NCBI RefSeq assembly: GCF_900091455.1
Contig: NZ_LT607412.1
Location: 4,712,001 to 4,776,000 of the forward strand
Source: Micromonospora coriariae
GTDB lineage: Bacteria; Actinomycetota; Actinomycetes; Mycobacteriales; Micromonosporaceae
Direction of reading: 5' to 3'
DNA: 64,000 nt
How positions within the stretch are numbered: the first letter of the stretch is position 1; every line of letters begins with the position of its first letter. The notes under the pieces were generated by a model, which was not told the origin of the DNA, searched no databases, and saw only the letters and a program-made list of their open reading frames with translations. Shown here piece by piece: positions 26,640 through 35,014 of the stretch. Made by a program: the position numbers and the translations under genes.

Positions 26640-28601
26640 ATGTGCGGACTCCTGGCCTTCTTCAGCGCGAACGGCAACGCCGCCGCGCACCGCGACCACA
26701 TCGCCGGAGCGTTGGAATGCCTGCACCACCGCGGCCCCGACGAGACAGGGGTCGAGGTGGTCGGCGACGCCTCCGGGCGGTACGCGGACGGAGTGTTCGC
26801 CCACAAGCGGCTCGCCATCATCGACGTCGCGTCGAGCCACGAGCCGTTGCCCTACGCGAACGGTCGTTACCTGCTCACCTTCAACGGTGAGATCTACAAC
26901 TACATCGAGCTGCGCGACGAGCTGGTCCGGAACTTCGGCGCCCAGTTCGCCACCGCCGGCGACGGCGAGGTGATCGTCGCCGGCTACCACTTCTGGGGTG
27001 AGCAGGTGCTCACCCGGTTGCGCGGCATGTTCGCCTTCGTCATCTGGGACCGGCAGGAGCGGCTCGCGTTCGGTGCCCGCGACTACTTCGGCATCAAGCC
27101 GATGCACTACCTGGAGACCGCCGACGGGCTCTACCTGGCCTCGGAGAAGAAGGCGCTGCTGCCGTTCGCGCACAGCAGCTACCAGGGCGACGCGGGTGTC
27201 GACGCGGCCAACCTCAGTCACTACCTGACCCTGCAGTACGTCCCCGAGCCCGGCACCCTGCACAAGGGCATCAACCGGATCGGCTCCGGGGAGTACCTGA
27301 CCTGGACCCCGGGTGGGCGGATCGACGTACGCCGCTGGTACCGGCCGGTGTTCCGGCCGGCGGCGGTCGACGACGAGCAGAAGCTGTACCACGAGATCCG
27401 GGAGACGTTGCGGGAGAGCGTGCGCATGCACATGCGCTCCGACGTGCCGGTCGGCTCGTTCCTGTCCAGCGGCATCGACTCCACAGCGGTGGTCGCGCTG
27501 GCGCGGGAGTTCAACCCGAACATCCTCACCTTCACAGTCGGCTACGACGTGCCGGGCTACTCGGAGATCGACGTCGCCCAGGATTCGGCCCGGCACCTGG
27601 ACGTCACCACGATCCCCACCAAGATCGGTCCGCAGGACATGATCGACGCGCTGCCGAAGATCGTCTGGCACCTGGACGATCCGGTGGCCGACCCGGCGCT
27701 GGTGCCGCTCTACTTCGTGGCGAAGAAGGCCGCCGAGCACGTCACTGTGGTGCTGTCCGGTGAGGGGGCCGACGAGTTCTTCGGCGGCTACACCATCTAC
27801 CGGGAGCCCCTGTCGCTGAGCGGCGTGAACGGCCTGCCCGGCGGGGTGCAGAAGGGGCTGCGCGCGGTCTCCAAGGCGATCCCGCAGGGGGTCAAGGGCA
27901 AGAGCTTCCTGGAGCGGGGCACCACCCCGATCGAGGAGCGCTACTACGGCAACGCCCGGATGTTCACCGAGGAGGAGAAGCAGCAGCTGCTGCGCCGCTA
28001 CGACCCCTCGGTGCGCTACACCGACGTGACCGCCCCGATCTACGCCGAGTGCACCGAGCTGGACGACGTCACCAAGATGCAGTACGTCGACCTCTACACC
28101 TGGCTGCGCGGAGACATCCTGGTCAAGGCCGACCGGATCTCGATGGCCCACTCGCTGGAGGTGCGGGTGCCGTTCCTCGACCGCGCGGTGTTCGACGTCG
28201 CGGCGAAGATCCCGGTGGACCTCAAGCTGCCGCCGCGCTCGGACGCCACGAAGTACGCGATGCGCCAGGCGTTGCAGGGCGTCGTCCCGCCGGCCATCGT
28301 CAACCGCAAGAAGCTGGGTTTCCCGACCCCCACCCGGGTCTGGCTGCGCGGCGAGATGTACGAGTGGGCCCGGCACGTGCTGAGCACCTCGGGTGCCGGC
28401 GACCTGCTCGACCTGTCGTACGCGCTGCGGCTGCTCGACGAGCACAAGCGGGAGGAGGCCGACCACTCCCGCAAGGTGTGGACGGTGCTGATCTTCTGCA
28501 TCTGGCACGCCATCTTCGTGGCCAAGACCCTCGACCCCGGCATCCAGCGCAACCAGTCCGCCCTGCTCACCAAGCCCGTCGTCGGCTCCATGGTCCGCTG
28601 A
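26640..28601 (+). CDS. asnB: Asparagine synthetase (glutamine-hydrolysing)
   Basis: 653 residues. ATG at 26640 is chosen because Cys2 (MCGLLAFF) must become the N-terminal nucleophile of the glutaminase domain. The class-II amidotransferase domain (~1-220) has HHRGPDETG, HKRLAIID and FNGEIYNY; the synthetase domain (~230-600) has the PP-loop SFLSSGIDSTA (variant SSGIDS) and VVLSGEGADEFFGGY, and PFLDRAVFDVA. Aspartate plus glutamine and ATP gives asparagine. The length equals the long actinobacterial AsnB/AsnB2 type. An upstream in-frame ATG (26631) would be a poor start. A repeated hairpin element follows the stop. Confidence 0.95.
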   Translation: MCGLLAFFSANGNAAAHRDHIAGALECLHHRGPDETGVEVVGDASGRYADGVFAHKRLAIIDVASSHEPLPYANGRYLLTFNGEIYNYIELRDELVRNFGAQFATAGDGEVIVAGYHFWGEQVLTRLRGMFAFVIWDRQERLAFGARDYFGIKPMHYLETADGLYLASEKKALLPFAHSSYQGDAGVDAANLSHYLTLQYVPEPGTLHKGINRIGSGEYLTWTPGGRIDVRRWYRPVFRPAAVDDEQKLYHEIRETLRESVRMHMRSDVPVGSFLSSGIDSTAVVALAREFNPNILTFTVGYDVPGYSEIDVAQDSARHLDVTTIPTKIGPQDMIDALPKIVWHLDDPVADPALVPLYFVAKKAAEHVTVVLSGEGADEFFGGYTIYREPLSLSGVNGLPGGVQKGLRAVSKAIPQGVKGKSFLERGTTPIEERYYGNARMFTEEEKQQLLRRYDPSVRYTDVTAPIYAECTELDDVTKMQYVDLYTWLRGDILVKADRISMAHSLEVRVPFLDRAVFDVAAKIPVDLKLPPRSDATKYAMRQALQGVVPPAIVNRKKLGFPTPTRVWLRGEMYEWARHVLSTSGAGDLLDLSYALRLLDEHKREEADHSRKVWTVLIFCIWHAIFVAKTLDPGIQRNQSALLTKPVVGSMVR

Positions 28602-28605
28602 CCGG

Positions 28606-28657
28606 TAAGGAAGGGCCCCCTGTTATCGCATTCCGCATAGCAGGGGGCCCTTCCTAA
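28606..28657. repeat. GGAAGGGCCCC-type hairpin repeat element (copy 1), terminator-like
   Basis: TAAGGAAGGGCCCCCTG (28606-28622) and CAGGGGGCCCTTCCTAA (28641-28657) pair over 16 of 17 positions. A near-identical element occurs at 47084-47136, with a similar loop (TTA..CGC..CG.TAGAG). It lies just beyond asnB and before the convergent LPMO gene and can serve as terminator. Repeats of this kind recur in Micromonospora genomes, so it is probably a REP-like dispersed element. Confidence 0.75.
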
Positions 28658-28700
28658 CGCCCGGTTCTCCGGTCCGCGCCAGCGGCCCGGGTCCGCTGGG

Positions 28701-29819
28701 TCAGCGGCGGGCGCAGGTGACCGTGGGCAGAGTGTTGGTGCCTGTGGTGCTGCCCAGGAAGCCGAAGGTCGTGGTGCCCTCCGGTGCGACCGTGCCGTTG
28801 TGTGCGACGTTGGTGGCCGTCACCGAGGCGCCGGACGAGGTCTGGGTGGCGTTCCAGATCTGACTGATCGACTGCCCGCTGGGCCAGGTCCAGCTCGCGG
28901 TCCAGCCGTTGAACGGCGTACTGCCGTGATTCATGATCATGACTTCGCCCTGGAAGCCGCCCTGCCACGCGCTGACGACCTTGTAGACCGCCATGCAGTC
29001 ACCACCGCTCGGCGGCGGCGTGGTCGGGTTCGGCGGGGGAGTCGTCGGGTTCGGCGGCGGGGTGGTCGGGTTCGGCGGGGGAGTCGTCGGGTTCGGCGGC
29101 GGCGTGCCGCCCGGACCCACGCCGGTCACCTGGCCGTTGCCGCCGTCGAAGGTCACGTCGGAGCAGCCGAAGAAGTTCTCCTGCGAATCCGAGCGCACCC
29201 AGCGGGAGTAGATGATGTGCCGGCCGCTCTTGCCCGACGGCAGGTTTCCGCTGAAGTAGTAGTGCCCCTCGTTGGTGCCGACCCCGCCGCGCTGCGGCGG
29301 GTTGGTCACCGTCAGGAACGGCTGCTCCTCCAGGTCGCCCCACGCCAGCGCCCGGGTCGGGCTCCAACTGTTCTTGGTCACGTAGAAGTAGAACGTGCCC
29401 GGGTGGTGCGCCCAGTTGCTGTACCGGAAGTCCAACCGGGCACCGGCGGTCAGGTGGGTCAACGGCCAGTCGGTACGGGGCAGGTCGTAGCCGCGGTAGC
29501 CCGGGTTGCCGCCGCTGCACAGCTGCCCGTCCGGAATGAAGCCGACCGTCCGGCCGCCCGCGTCCGAGCGCAGCACGCTGAACCAGTTGTAGAGCGAGTT
29601 CGCGCCGCTCTGCGCCACGGCGGCGGAGCACGCGGGGTTGTTCGGCCTGATCTCGCCGGTCTGGCTCAGGCCGTCCTGCCAGCACAGGAACGTACGGCTG
29701 CCGGGGGTCATCGCGGCGCCGTGCGCGGCGGCCGGCTCCGGGCTGGACGCCAGGGCGACGGCGCCAAGGGTGAGGGTCACGGCCGCGGTGAGCAACGCGG
29801 CCGTACGGGAACGGTTCAC
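28701..29819 (-). CDS. Secreted LPMO (AA10) with C-terminal CBM2
   Basis: 372 residues, GTG 29819 after AGGAGAACCC. Signal peptide 1-32; the mature protein would start at His33 (HGAAMTPGSRTF), the first ligand of the copper histidine brace. The second His is in SNWAHHPGTFYFYV, and DVTF is the conserved end of the AA10 domain (~33-240). A linker of four PPPNPTT repeats (~245-275) leads to a CBM2 (~275-372; CMAVYKVVSAWQGGFQGEV, GWTASWTWPSGQ, CARR). LPMO AA10 enzymes oxidatively cleave crystalline cellulose or chitin; substrate and C1/C4 preference cannot be read from the sequence. Cellulose is suggested by the CBM2. The mature N-terminus is intact. Confidence 0.95.
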   Translation of the reverse strand: MNRSRTAALLTAAVTLTLGAVALASSPEPAAAHGAAMTPGSRTFLCWQDGLSQTGEIRPNNPACSAAVAQSGANSLYNWFSVLRSDAGGRTVGFIPDGQLCSGGNPGYRGYDLPRTDWPLTHLTAGARLDFRYSNWAHHPGTFYFYVTKNSWSPTRALAWGDLEEQPFLTVTNPPQRGGVGTNEGHYYFSGNLPSGKSGRHIIYSRWVRSDSQENFFGCSDVTFDGGNGQVTGVGPGGTPPPNPTTPPPNPTTPPPNPTTPPPNPTTPPPSGGDCMAVYKVVSAWQGGFQGEVMIMNHGSTPFNGWTASWTWPSGQSISQIWNATQTSSGASVTATNVAHNGTVAPEGTTTFGFLGSTTGTNTLPTVTCARR

Positions 29820-30269
29820 GGGTTCTCCTGACTCGCGGGGCGCGCCGCCCGAGCCGCCCCGCCGCAATCGGGTGGGATGTGGCCTTGTCGCCCCGCTGCA
29901 AGGAGCGGAAGCGATGATCACGGTCAGTGCCCCGGCGGGAATCGGCCGGTGGACACGTGCCGTCAACGGTCCCTGTCGTGGACCGGCGCCCTCGCGTCGA
30001 ACGAACCCGGCAACCGGCGGCGCGGCAGCCCTCGCACCGCCCGGTACGCGTCATCCCACCACGCCCTCCGGCCGTTGCGCAATAGCCCGTTCTCGATGTG
30101 TCAGGCCACCCTCTCCAGGTTGTCGGACGCTCGTACGGCCCACGGCCCGTGCCGTGGCACATATTCTTCGCATGCGGCCGCCTACGGCTTCGTGGCGATG
30201 CCACCGGGCCGGGCGGCTCGACCGGTACCCGGCGGCCGCTGCGGCGGCGAGACGGAGAGGCGACCGAGC
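29820..30269. other. 450-bp intergenic region between LPMO and XdhC-like genes
   Basis: Divergent promoter region. I see an AGGAGA ribosome site for the LPMO gene, a palindrome GTGCCGTGGCAC (30149-30160) and an AT-rich CACATATTCTTCG just beyond it, a possible -10 area for the XdhC-like gene. A 14-bp CebR box (TGGGAGCGCTCCCA) is not present. No gene is supported. Confidence 0.4.
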
Positions 30270-31421
30270 GTGCCCGACGTGTTCGAGGAGCTGCACCGCC
30301 GCTGCCGCGCCGGCGAGGCGGTCGCCCTGGCCACCGTCGTGGCCACCTGGCGGTCCGCGCCGCAGCCGCCCGGCGCCAGCATGCTGGTCGCGGCCGACGG
30401 CACGGTCACCGGCAGCGTCTCCGGCGGCTGCGTCGAGGCCGACCTCTATGAACGGGCCCGCATCGTGCTCGACACCGGCGCCCCGGAGTTGACCCGCTAC
30501 GGAGTCAGCGACGACGCCGCGTACGCCGCGGGCCTGACCTGCGGCGGTGAGCTCGACGTGTTCGTGGAGCGGATCGACGGCGGCGACCTCATGGAGCTGG
30601 ACGCGGTCGACGCGGCGCGCCGGGCCGGCCAACCGGTGGCGGTGGCCACCTGCGTGGCGGCCGACGCCGGCGATCCGCCGAGAGCGGTGCCGATCGACCC
30701 GGCGGGGCGGCTGGGCCGGCGGCTGGTGCTGACCGGGCAGCGGGTGACCGGCTCACTCGGCGACGACCGGCTGGACGCCGCCGCCACCGCCGACGCCCTC
30801 GGCCTGCTCGTCGCCGGGCACAGCGGGGTGCTCCGGTACGGCTACCACGGGCAGCGCCGGGGCGTCGGCCTGAGTCTCTTCGTGGCCGCGTACGCCACCC
30901 CGCCCCGGATGATCGTCTTCGGGGCCATCGACTTCGCCGGCGCGGTGGCCCGGATCGGCGCGTTCCTCGGCTACCGGGTGACCGTCTGCGACGCCCGTCC
31001 GGTCTTCGCCACCGCTCGACGCTTTCCGGAGGCGGACGAGGTGGTGGTGCGGTGGCCGCACCGCTACCTGGCGGCGGAGCTGGACGCCGGCCGTGTCGAC
31101 GGGCGGACCGTGGTCTGCGTGCTGACCCACGACCCGAAGTTCGACGTGCCGCTGCTGGCGCTGGCGCTGCGCCACCCGCTGGCGTACGTCGGCGCGATGG
31201 GGTCGCGGCGGACCCACGACGAGCGGCACAAGCTGCTACGCGAGGCGGGGCTGAGCGCGGAGCAGCTCGCTCGGCTCGCCTCGCCGATCGGGCTGGACCT
31301 CGGTGGGCGTACCCCGGAGGAGACCGCGGTGAGCGTGGCCGCGCAGATCGTCGCGGCCCGCTGGGGCGGGACCGGTCGCCCGCTGACGGCACTAGCCGGG
31401 CCGATCCACCAGGCGGGGTAG
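30270..31421 (+). CDS. XdhC/CoxI-family protein
   Basis: 383 residues, GTG 30270. The N-terminal XdhC_CoxI domain shows VALATVVATWRSAPQPPGASMLV and VTGSVSGGCVEADLY; the C-terminal Rossmann domain shows RMIVFGAIDFAGAVARIGAFLGYRVTVCDAR and LAYVGAMGSRRTHDERHKLL, as in XdhC. XdhC proteins insert or sulfurate the molybdenum cofactor of xanthine dehydrogenase-type enzymes. No molybdenum hydroxylase gene is nearby, so its partner is elsewhere. The usual G-x-G-x-x-G nucleotide motif is a variant here (FGAIDFAGAVA). Confidence 0.9.
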   Translation: MPDVFEELHRRCRAGEAVALATVVATWRSAPQPPGASMLVAADGTVTGSVSGGCVEADLYERARIVLDTGAPELTRYGVSDDAAYAAGLTCGGELDVFVERIDGGDLMELDAVDAARRAGQPVAVATCVAADAGDPPRAVPIDPAGRLGRRLVLTGQRVTGSLGDDRLDAAATADALGLLVAGHSGVLRYGYHGQRRGVGLSLFVAAYATPPRMIVFGAIDFAGAVARIGAFLGYRVTVCDARPVFATARRFPEADEVVVRWPHRYLAAELDAGRVDGRTVVCVLTHDPKFDVPLLALALRHPLAYVGAMGSRRTHDERHKLLREAGLSAEQLARLASPIGLDLGGRTPEETAVSVAAQIVAARWGGTGRPLTALAGPIHQAG

Positions 31422-31560
31422 CACCCCGGACGCCTCGTCGGTGGCCCGGTCGGTCGGACCCGCGCCTTCGGCGCCCGCCGGGTCGTGCGCTGTGCCAGCC
31501 TGGTGCCACGCGGACCGCACACGTGGGTGGTGGGTGGCTGGCGACGACGAAGGGACCGGC

Positions 31561-32496
31561 ATGGGATACGCGGTGGTGCTCGGCGAGGCGCTCGTCGATC
31601 TGCTCGACACCGAGCGGGACGGCGAGCGGGTCTACCGGCAGGCGATCGGCGGCGCGCCGCTCAACGTCGCCGTCGGGGTGGCCCGGCTCGGCGGCGCGGC
31701 GCAGTTCGTCGGCTCACTCGGCGACGACGTGCTGGCCGGCCGGATTCGCGCCTTTTTGACCGCGGCCGACGTCGGGCTGGCCGGCGCGGTCACCGTGCCG
31801 GCGCCGACCACCCTCGCGGTGGTCACCTTCGCCGGCCCGGAACCCGACTTCCGCTTCTACGGGGAGCCGCCCTCCTACGGCCTGCTCGCCCCGGAGGATC
31901 TCGACCTGGCGCTGCTGGAGGGCGCCGACGTGGTCTACTGCGGCTCGGTCGTGCTGCTCCACCCCGGCACGCTGGCGGCCGCCCGGCGTGCCTGGGCGCT
32001 CGCCGCCGGCCTGCGGGTCTTCGACCCGAACGTGCGCCCCCGGCTCCTGGACGGGCCGGGCGCGTTGGCCGGGCTGCGCGAGGTGGTGGCCGAGTTCGCC
32101 GCCGGCGCCCACCTGGTCAAGCTGAGCACCGCCGACGCCGAACTGCTCTACCCGGGCGAGCCGGTCGAGGGGGTGGCCGCGTACCTGCGGGAGCTGGGCG
32201 CCGCGACGGTGGTGGTGACGCTCGGCGCGGCCGGCGCGGTGCTGGCCGCCGCCGACGCCGACCCGGTCCGGGTGCCGGCCTCGCGGGTCGACGCGGTCGA
32301 CGCCACAGGCGCCGGCGACTCGGTGATGGCGGCGTTGATCGCCGATCTGCTCCTCGACGGCGAGCCGGCCAACCCGGCGGGCTGGGTGGAGCGGGTGGCG
32401 TTCGCGCTGCGGGTGGCCGGCCTGGTCTGCGAGTCCCCCGGCGGCGCCACCGCCATGCCCACCCGCGCCGACGTCGAACGTCGCTTCCGGAGCTAG
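31561..32496 (+). CDS. PfkB-family carbohydrate kinase (fructokinase-like)
   Basis: 311 residues. Ribokinase fold: VVLGEALVDLL at the start, GGAPLNVAVGVARLGG (substrate-binding G-G-x-x-x-N), FVGSLGDDVLAGRI, and the catalytic C-terminal motif DATGAGDSVMAAL with the anion hole and catalytic Asp. It phosphorylates a sugar, most likely fructose, at the expense of ATP; the exact sugar is not certain. It ends in a 4-bp overlap with the convergent MBL gene. No transporter or sugar-catabolic gene is adjacent. Confidence 0.9.
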   Translation: MGYAVVLGEALVDLLDTERDGERVYRQAIGGAPLNVAVGVARLGGAAQFVGSLGDDVLAGRIRAFLTAADVGLAGAVTVPAPTTLAVVTFAGPEPDFRFYGEPPSYGLLAPEDLDLALLEGADVVYCGSVVLLHPGTLAAARRAWALAAGLRVFDPNVRPRLLDGPGALAGLREVVAEFAAGAHLVKLSTADAELLYPGEPVEGVAAYLRELGAATVVVTLGAAGAVLAAADADPVRVPASRVDAVDATGAGDSVMAALIADLLLDGEPANPAGWVERVAFALRVAGLVCESPGGATAMPTRADVERRFRS

Positions 32497-33323
32497 GGCG
32501 TGCCGTCCAGTTCGAGGTAGCCGCGGCGGGCGGCGATGAGGGCGGCGCGGGCGCCGAAGGGCGCCTCGGCGGCGACCCGTTCCGGCGGTGCGCCGCCGGT
32601 ATGCCCGGCCCGGATCAGCCACGCCAGCTTCGCCAGCTCGGCGTGCTGGGCACGGACGAACTCCACGTCCACCGGGTCGCCGTGGCCCGGCACCACCACC
32701 GTGCCCGTGGTGGTCAGCCGGAGCAGGTCGGCGACCGCGTCCGGCCACTGCAGGGGGTACGAGTCCTCGAACGCGGGCGGCCCGCTCTGCTCCACCAGGT
32801 CCCCGGCGACCAGCACGTCCGCGTCGGGTACGTGCACCACCAGGTCGGCGTCGGTGTGCCCCCGCCCGGGGTGACGCAGCAGCACCCGCCGGCCGCCCAG
32901 GTCGAGTGCCGTCTCGGTGTGCACGGTGTGGGTCGGTGCGAGCAGTGGTGTGTCGGTCAGCTCGGCGGCGAGCGCCGGGTGCTCCTCGCGCACCTCGTCG
33001 TACGCCTCCCGGCGCAGCCGCTCCGGCTGCTCGCGCAGGGCCGCGGCGGCCAGCGCGTGCGCGTACACCGGGCGGGGCGGGTCGCCGGCCAGCACGGCGT
33101 TGCCGAAGCAGTGGTCGTAGTGGTGGTGGGTGTTCACCAGCGTCAGCGGACGGTCGGTGACCGCCCGGACGGCGGCGGCCAGCTCGGTGGCCTGGGCCGC
33201 CGAGGAGAGGGTGTCCACCAGCAGCGCCTCGTCGTCGCCGACGACCAGGGTGACGTTGATCCGCAGCAGCGGCTCGCGCAGCACGTGCACCCGGTCGGCG
33301 ACCTTGACGAAACCGCCGATCAT
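32493..33323 (-). CDS. MBL-fold metallo-hydrolase
   Basis: 276 residues. The zinc motif HxHxDH is present as THHHYDH at ~65-71, followed by HPGRGHTDADLVVHV, a third His and LVAGDLV (Asp), and VVPGHGDPVD with the last His. Metal ligands are complete, so activity is expected. Substrate unknown; the glyoxalase-II/lactonase-like grouping is the closest feel. The start MIGGFVKVADRVHVL overlaps the thioesterase stop by 4 bp (ATGA), so they form a two-gene operon. Confidence 0.9.
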   Translation of the reverse strand: MIGGFVKVADRVHVLREPLLRINVTLVVGDDEALLVDTLSSAAQATELAAAVRAVTDRPLTLVNTHHHYDHCFGNAVLAGDPPRPVYAHALAAAALREQPERLRREAYDEVREEHPALAAELTDTPLLAPTHTVHTETALDLGGRRVLLRHPGRGHTDADLVVHVPDADVLVAGDLVEQSGPPAFEDSYPLQWPDAVADLLRLTTTGTVVVPGHGDPVDVEFVRAQHAELAKLAWLIRAGHTGGAPPERVAAEAPFGARAALIAARRGYLELDGTP

Positions 33324-33724
33324 GACGCCCGCCCGGCGCGGTCGACGAAGCGTTGCCGGTCCACCAGGATCCGGTCCACCCGACCCCGGGCCACCGTCTC
33401 GGCACCATCGGTGACGGTGACCTCGAACGACAGCCGGCGACCGTCGACGGCCGCCAGCAGGGCCTGCGCCCGGACCGTCCGGCCGACCACGGTCGGCGCC
33501 AGGTGCTCCAGCTCGACCCGGGTCCCCACGGTGGTCGACCCGGACGGCATCGCGGTCGCCGTCGCCGCGACGGTGGCCGCCTCGGCCAGCGCGAGCACCC
33601 GGGGTGTGCCGAGCACCGGTACGTCCCCGGAACCGACCGCCTGGGCGGTGTCCGCGTCGGTGACGGTCAACTCGACCCGGGCGGTCAGACCCGGCGCGAA
33701 GGCCGGCTCGGGCTGCTCCTGCAT
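33320..33724 (-). CDS. Hotdog-fold thioesterase (FlK-like)
   Basis: 134 residues. Features of the fluoroacetyl-CoA thioesterase/hotdog family: PGLTARVELTVTDADTAQAVGSGDVPVLGTPRVLALAEAATVAA, where VPVLGTPRVLALAE is the family signature (a Thr and Glu near the active site), THV-like strand (VGTRVELEHLAPTVVGRTV) and a long beta tail. It hydrolyses an acyl-CoA thioester; the natural substrate is unknown. It is the first gene of a two-gene minus-strand unit with the MBL hydrolase and is divergent from the PAP2 gene. Confidence 0.88.
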   Translation of the reverse strand: MQEQPEPAFAPGLTARVELTVTDADTAQAVGSGDVPVLGTPRVLALAEAATVAATATAMPSGSTTVGTRVELEHLAPTVVGRTVRAQALLAAVDGRRLSFEVTVTDGAETVARGRVDRILVDRQRFVDRAGRAS

Positions 33725-33862
33725 GGTCGCCAGCCTAGGTGCTCGCCGAGCCCGCCGAGCACGCGCCCGGCGATCCGGCCGTACCCGCCGCGCTACCTGT
33801 GGACCGGCCCGGCGGGTGGTCGCCGTCGGTCGATGCCGCCCCCGTCGTTAACCTTGACCGCG

Positions 33863-34969
33863 ATGGCCGTCGTGACTGACCCCCAAACCCCCGCCCGGAC
33901 CGACCCGCCCGCGTCCCCGGACGGGGGCCGTCGGCGCATCGTCGCCATGACGATCTGGGCGGTCGCCTTCGTGGCCGCCTGGCTGGGCATCGGACTACCC
34001 ACCGACCCCGCGTACGCCTTCGTGTGGATCTGGGCCGGGACCATCGCCTGGAACAGCGACCGGCCGTGGCGCAGTCATCTGCGCTTCGCCCGGGACTGGG
34101 TGCCGGTGGTGCTCCTGCTCGCCGCGTACAACCTCTCCCGGGGGTTCGCCGACAACGGGGCCACCCCGCACGCGATGGAGTTGATCGTCGCGGACCGGTT
34201 CATGTTCGGCTGGGCCACCGGCGGTGAGGTGCCCACCATCTGGTTGCAGCAGCACCTCTACCACCCGCAGCTGCACTGGTGGGACGTCGCGGCGAGCTGG
34301 GTGTACTTCTCGCACTTCGTGGTGGCGCTGGCCGCCGCCGCGGTGCTCTGGCTGCGGGACCGGCACCGCTGGGCGGCGTACATGCGGCGCTGGGGCTTCC
34401 TCTGCGCCGCCGGTCTGGCCACCTACTTCATCTACCCGGCGGCGCCGCCGTGGTGGGCGGCACAGAACGGCCTGCTCACCGAGGTCGCCCGGATCTCCAC
34501 CCGGGGCTGGAAGGCGTTCGGCATGCACGGCGCCGGCAACGTGCTCAACGCCGGTCAGATCGCCTCGAACCCGGTCGCCGCGATGCCGTCGCTGCACACC
34601 GCTTGGGCGCTGTTCGTGGTGCTCTTCTTCCTGCACACCACCCGCCGCCGCTGGTGGCCGCTGCTGCTCGCGTACCCGCTGGCGATGACCTTCACCCTGG
34701 TCTACTCGGGTGAGCACTACGTGATCGACGTGCTGGTCGGCTGGACGTACGTCGGGATGACCTTCCTGGTGGTCGGCCTGGCCGAGCGTGGGTGGGCGGC
34801 GCTGCGAGCCCGTCGCGCCGGGCCCGCCAAAGCCGCCGCCGAACCGCCACCGGGAGGTATCACCGGCCCCGACGGCGCCACCGACCCCCCGGGTCGGCCG
34901 GCCAACGGGCAGCCGGCACCGGTCGGCCCGAGCACCGCCGACGAGCCCGCAGTCCCAGCCGACCGCTGA
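33863..34969 (+). CDS. PAP2-family (Ipt1/Aur1-like) integral membrane protein
   Basis: 368 residues with about six membrane segments. The phosphatase C-terminal motifs are AAMPSLHTAWALF (PSLHT, ~240) and YSGEHYVIDVLVGW (H and D), with RDRHRWAAYMRRWGF before them. WTYVG is in the last segment. These features match actinobacterial inositolphosphotransferase/PAP2 enzymes that move or remove phospho-alcohol groups on membrane lipids; the exact lipid is unknown. The C-terminal ~65 residues are a hydrophilic Pro/Ala-rich tail. ATG 33863; it is monocistronic and divergent from the thioesterase gene. Confidence 0.88.
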   Translation: MAVVTDPQTPARTDPPASPDGGRRRIVAMTIWAVAFVAAWLGIGLPTDPAYAFVWIWAGTIAWNSDRPWRSHLRFARDWVPVVLLLAAYNLSRGFADNGATPHAMELIVADRFMFGWATGGEVPTIWLQQHLYHPQLHWWDVAASWVYFSHFVVALAAAAVLWLRDRHRWAAYMRRWGFLCAAGLATYFIYPAAPPWWAAQNGLLTEVARISTRGWKAFGMHGAGNVLNAGQIASNPVAAMPSLHTAWALFVVLFFLHTTRRRWWPLLLAYPLAMTFTLVYSGEHYVIDVLVGWTYVGMTFLVVGLAERGWAALRARRAGPAKAAAEPPPGGITGPDGATDPPGRPANGQPAPVGPSTADEPAVPADR

Positions 34970-35014
34970 CACCGTCAGCCCCGGCCCGGCCCCGGCCGGG
35001 TGGGGCCGGGTGGG

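Noticed and set aside
26526..28508. Open frame of 660 codons on the minus strand
   Set aside because: Antisense to asnB, low-complexity Arg/Val/Gly translation.
29024..29110. Short direct repeats resembling a CRISPR or satellite
   Set aside because: They encode the PPPNPTT linker of the LPMO and are in frame with it.
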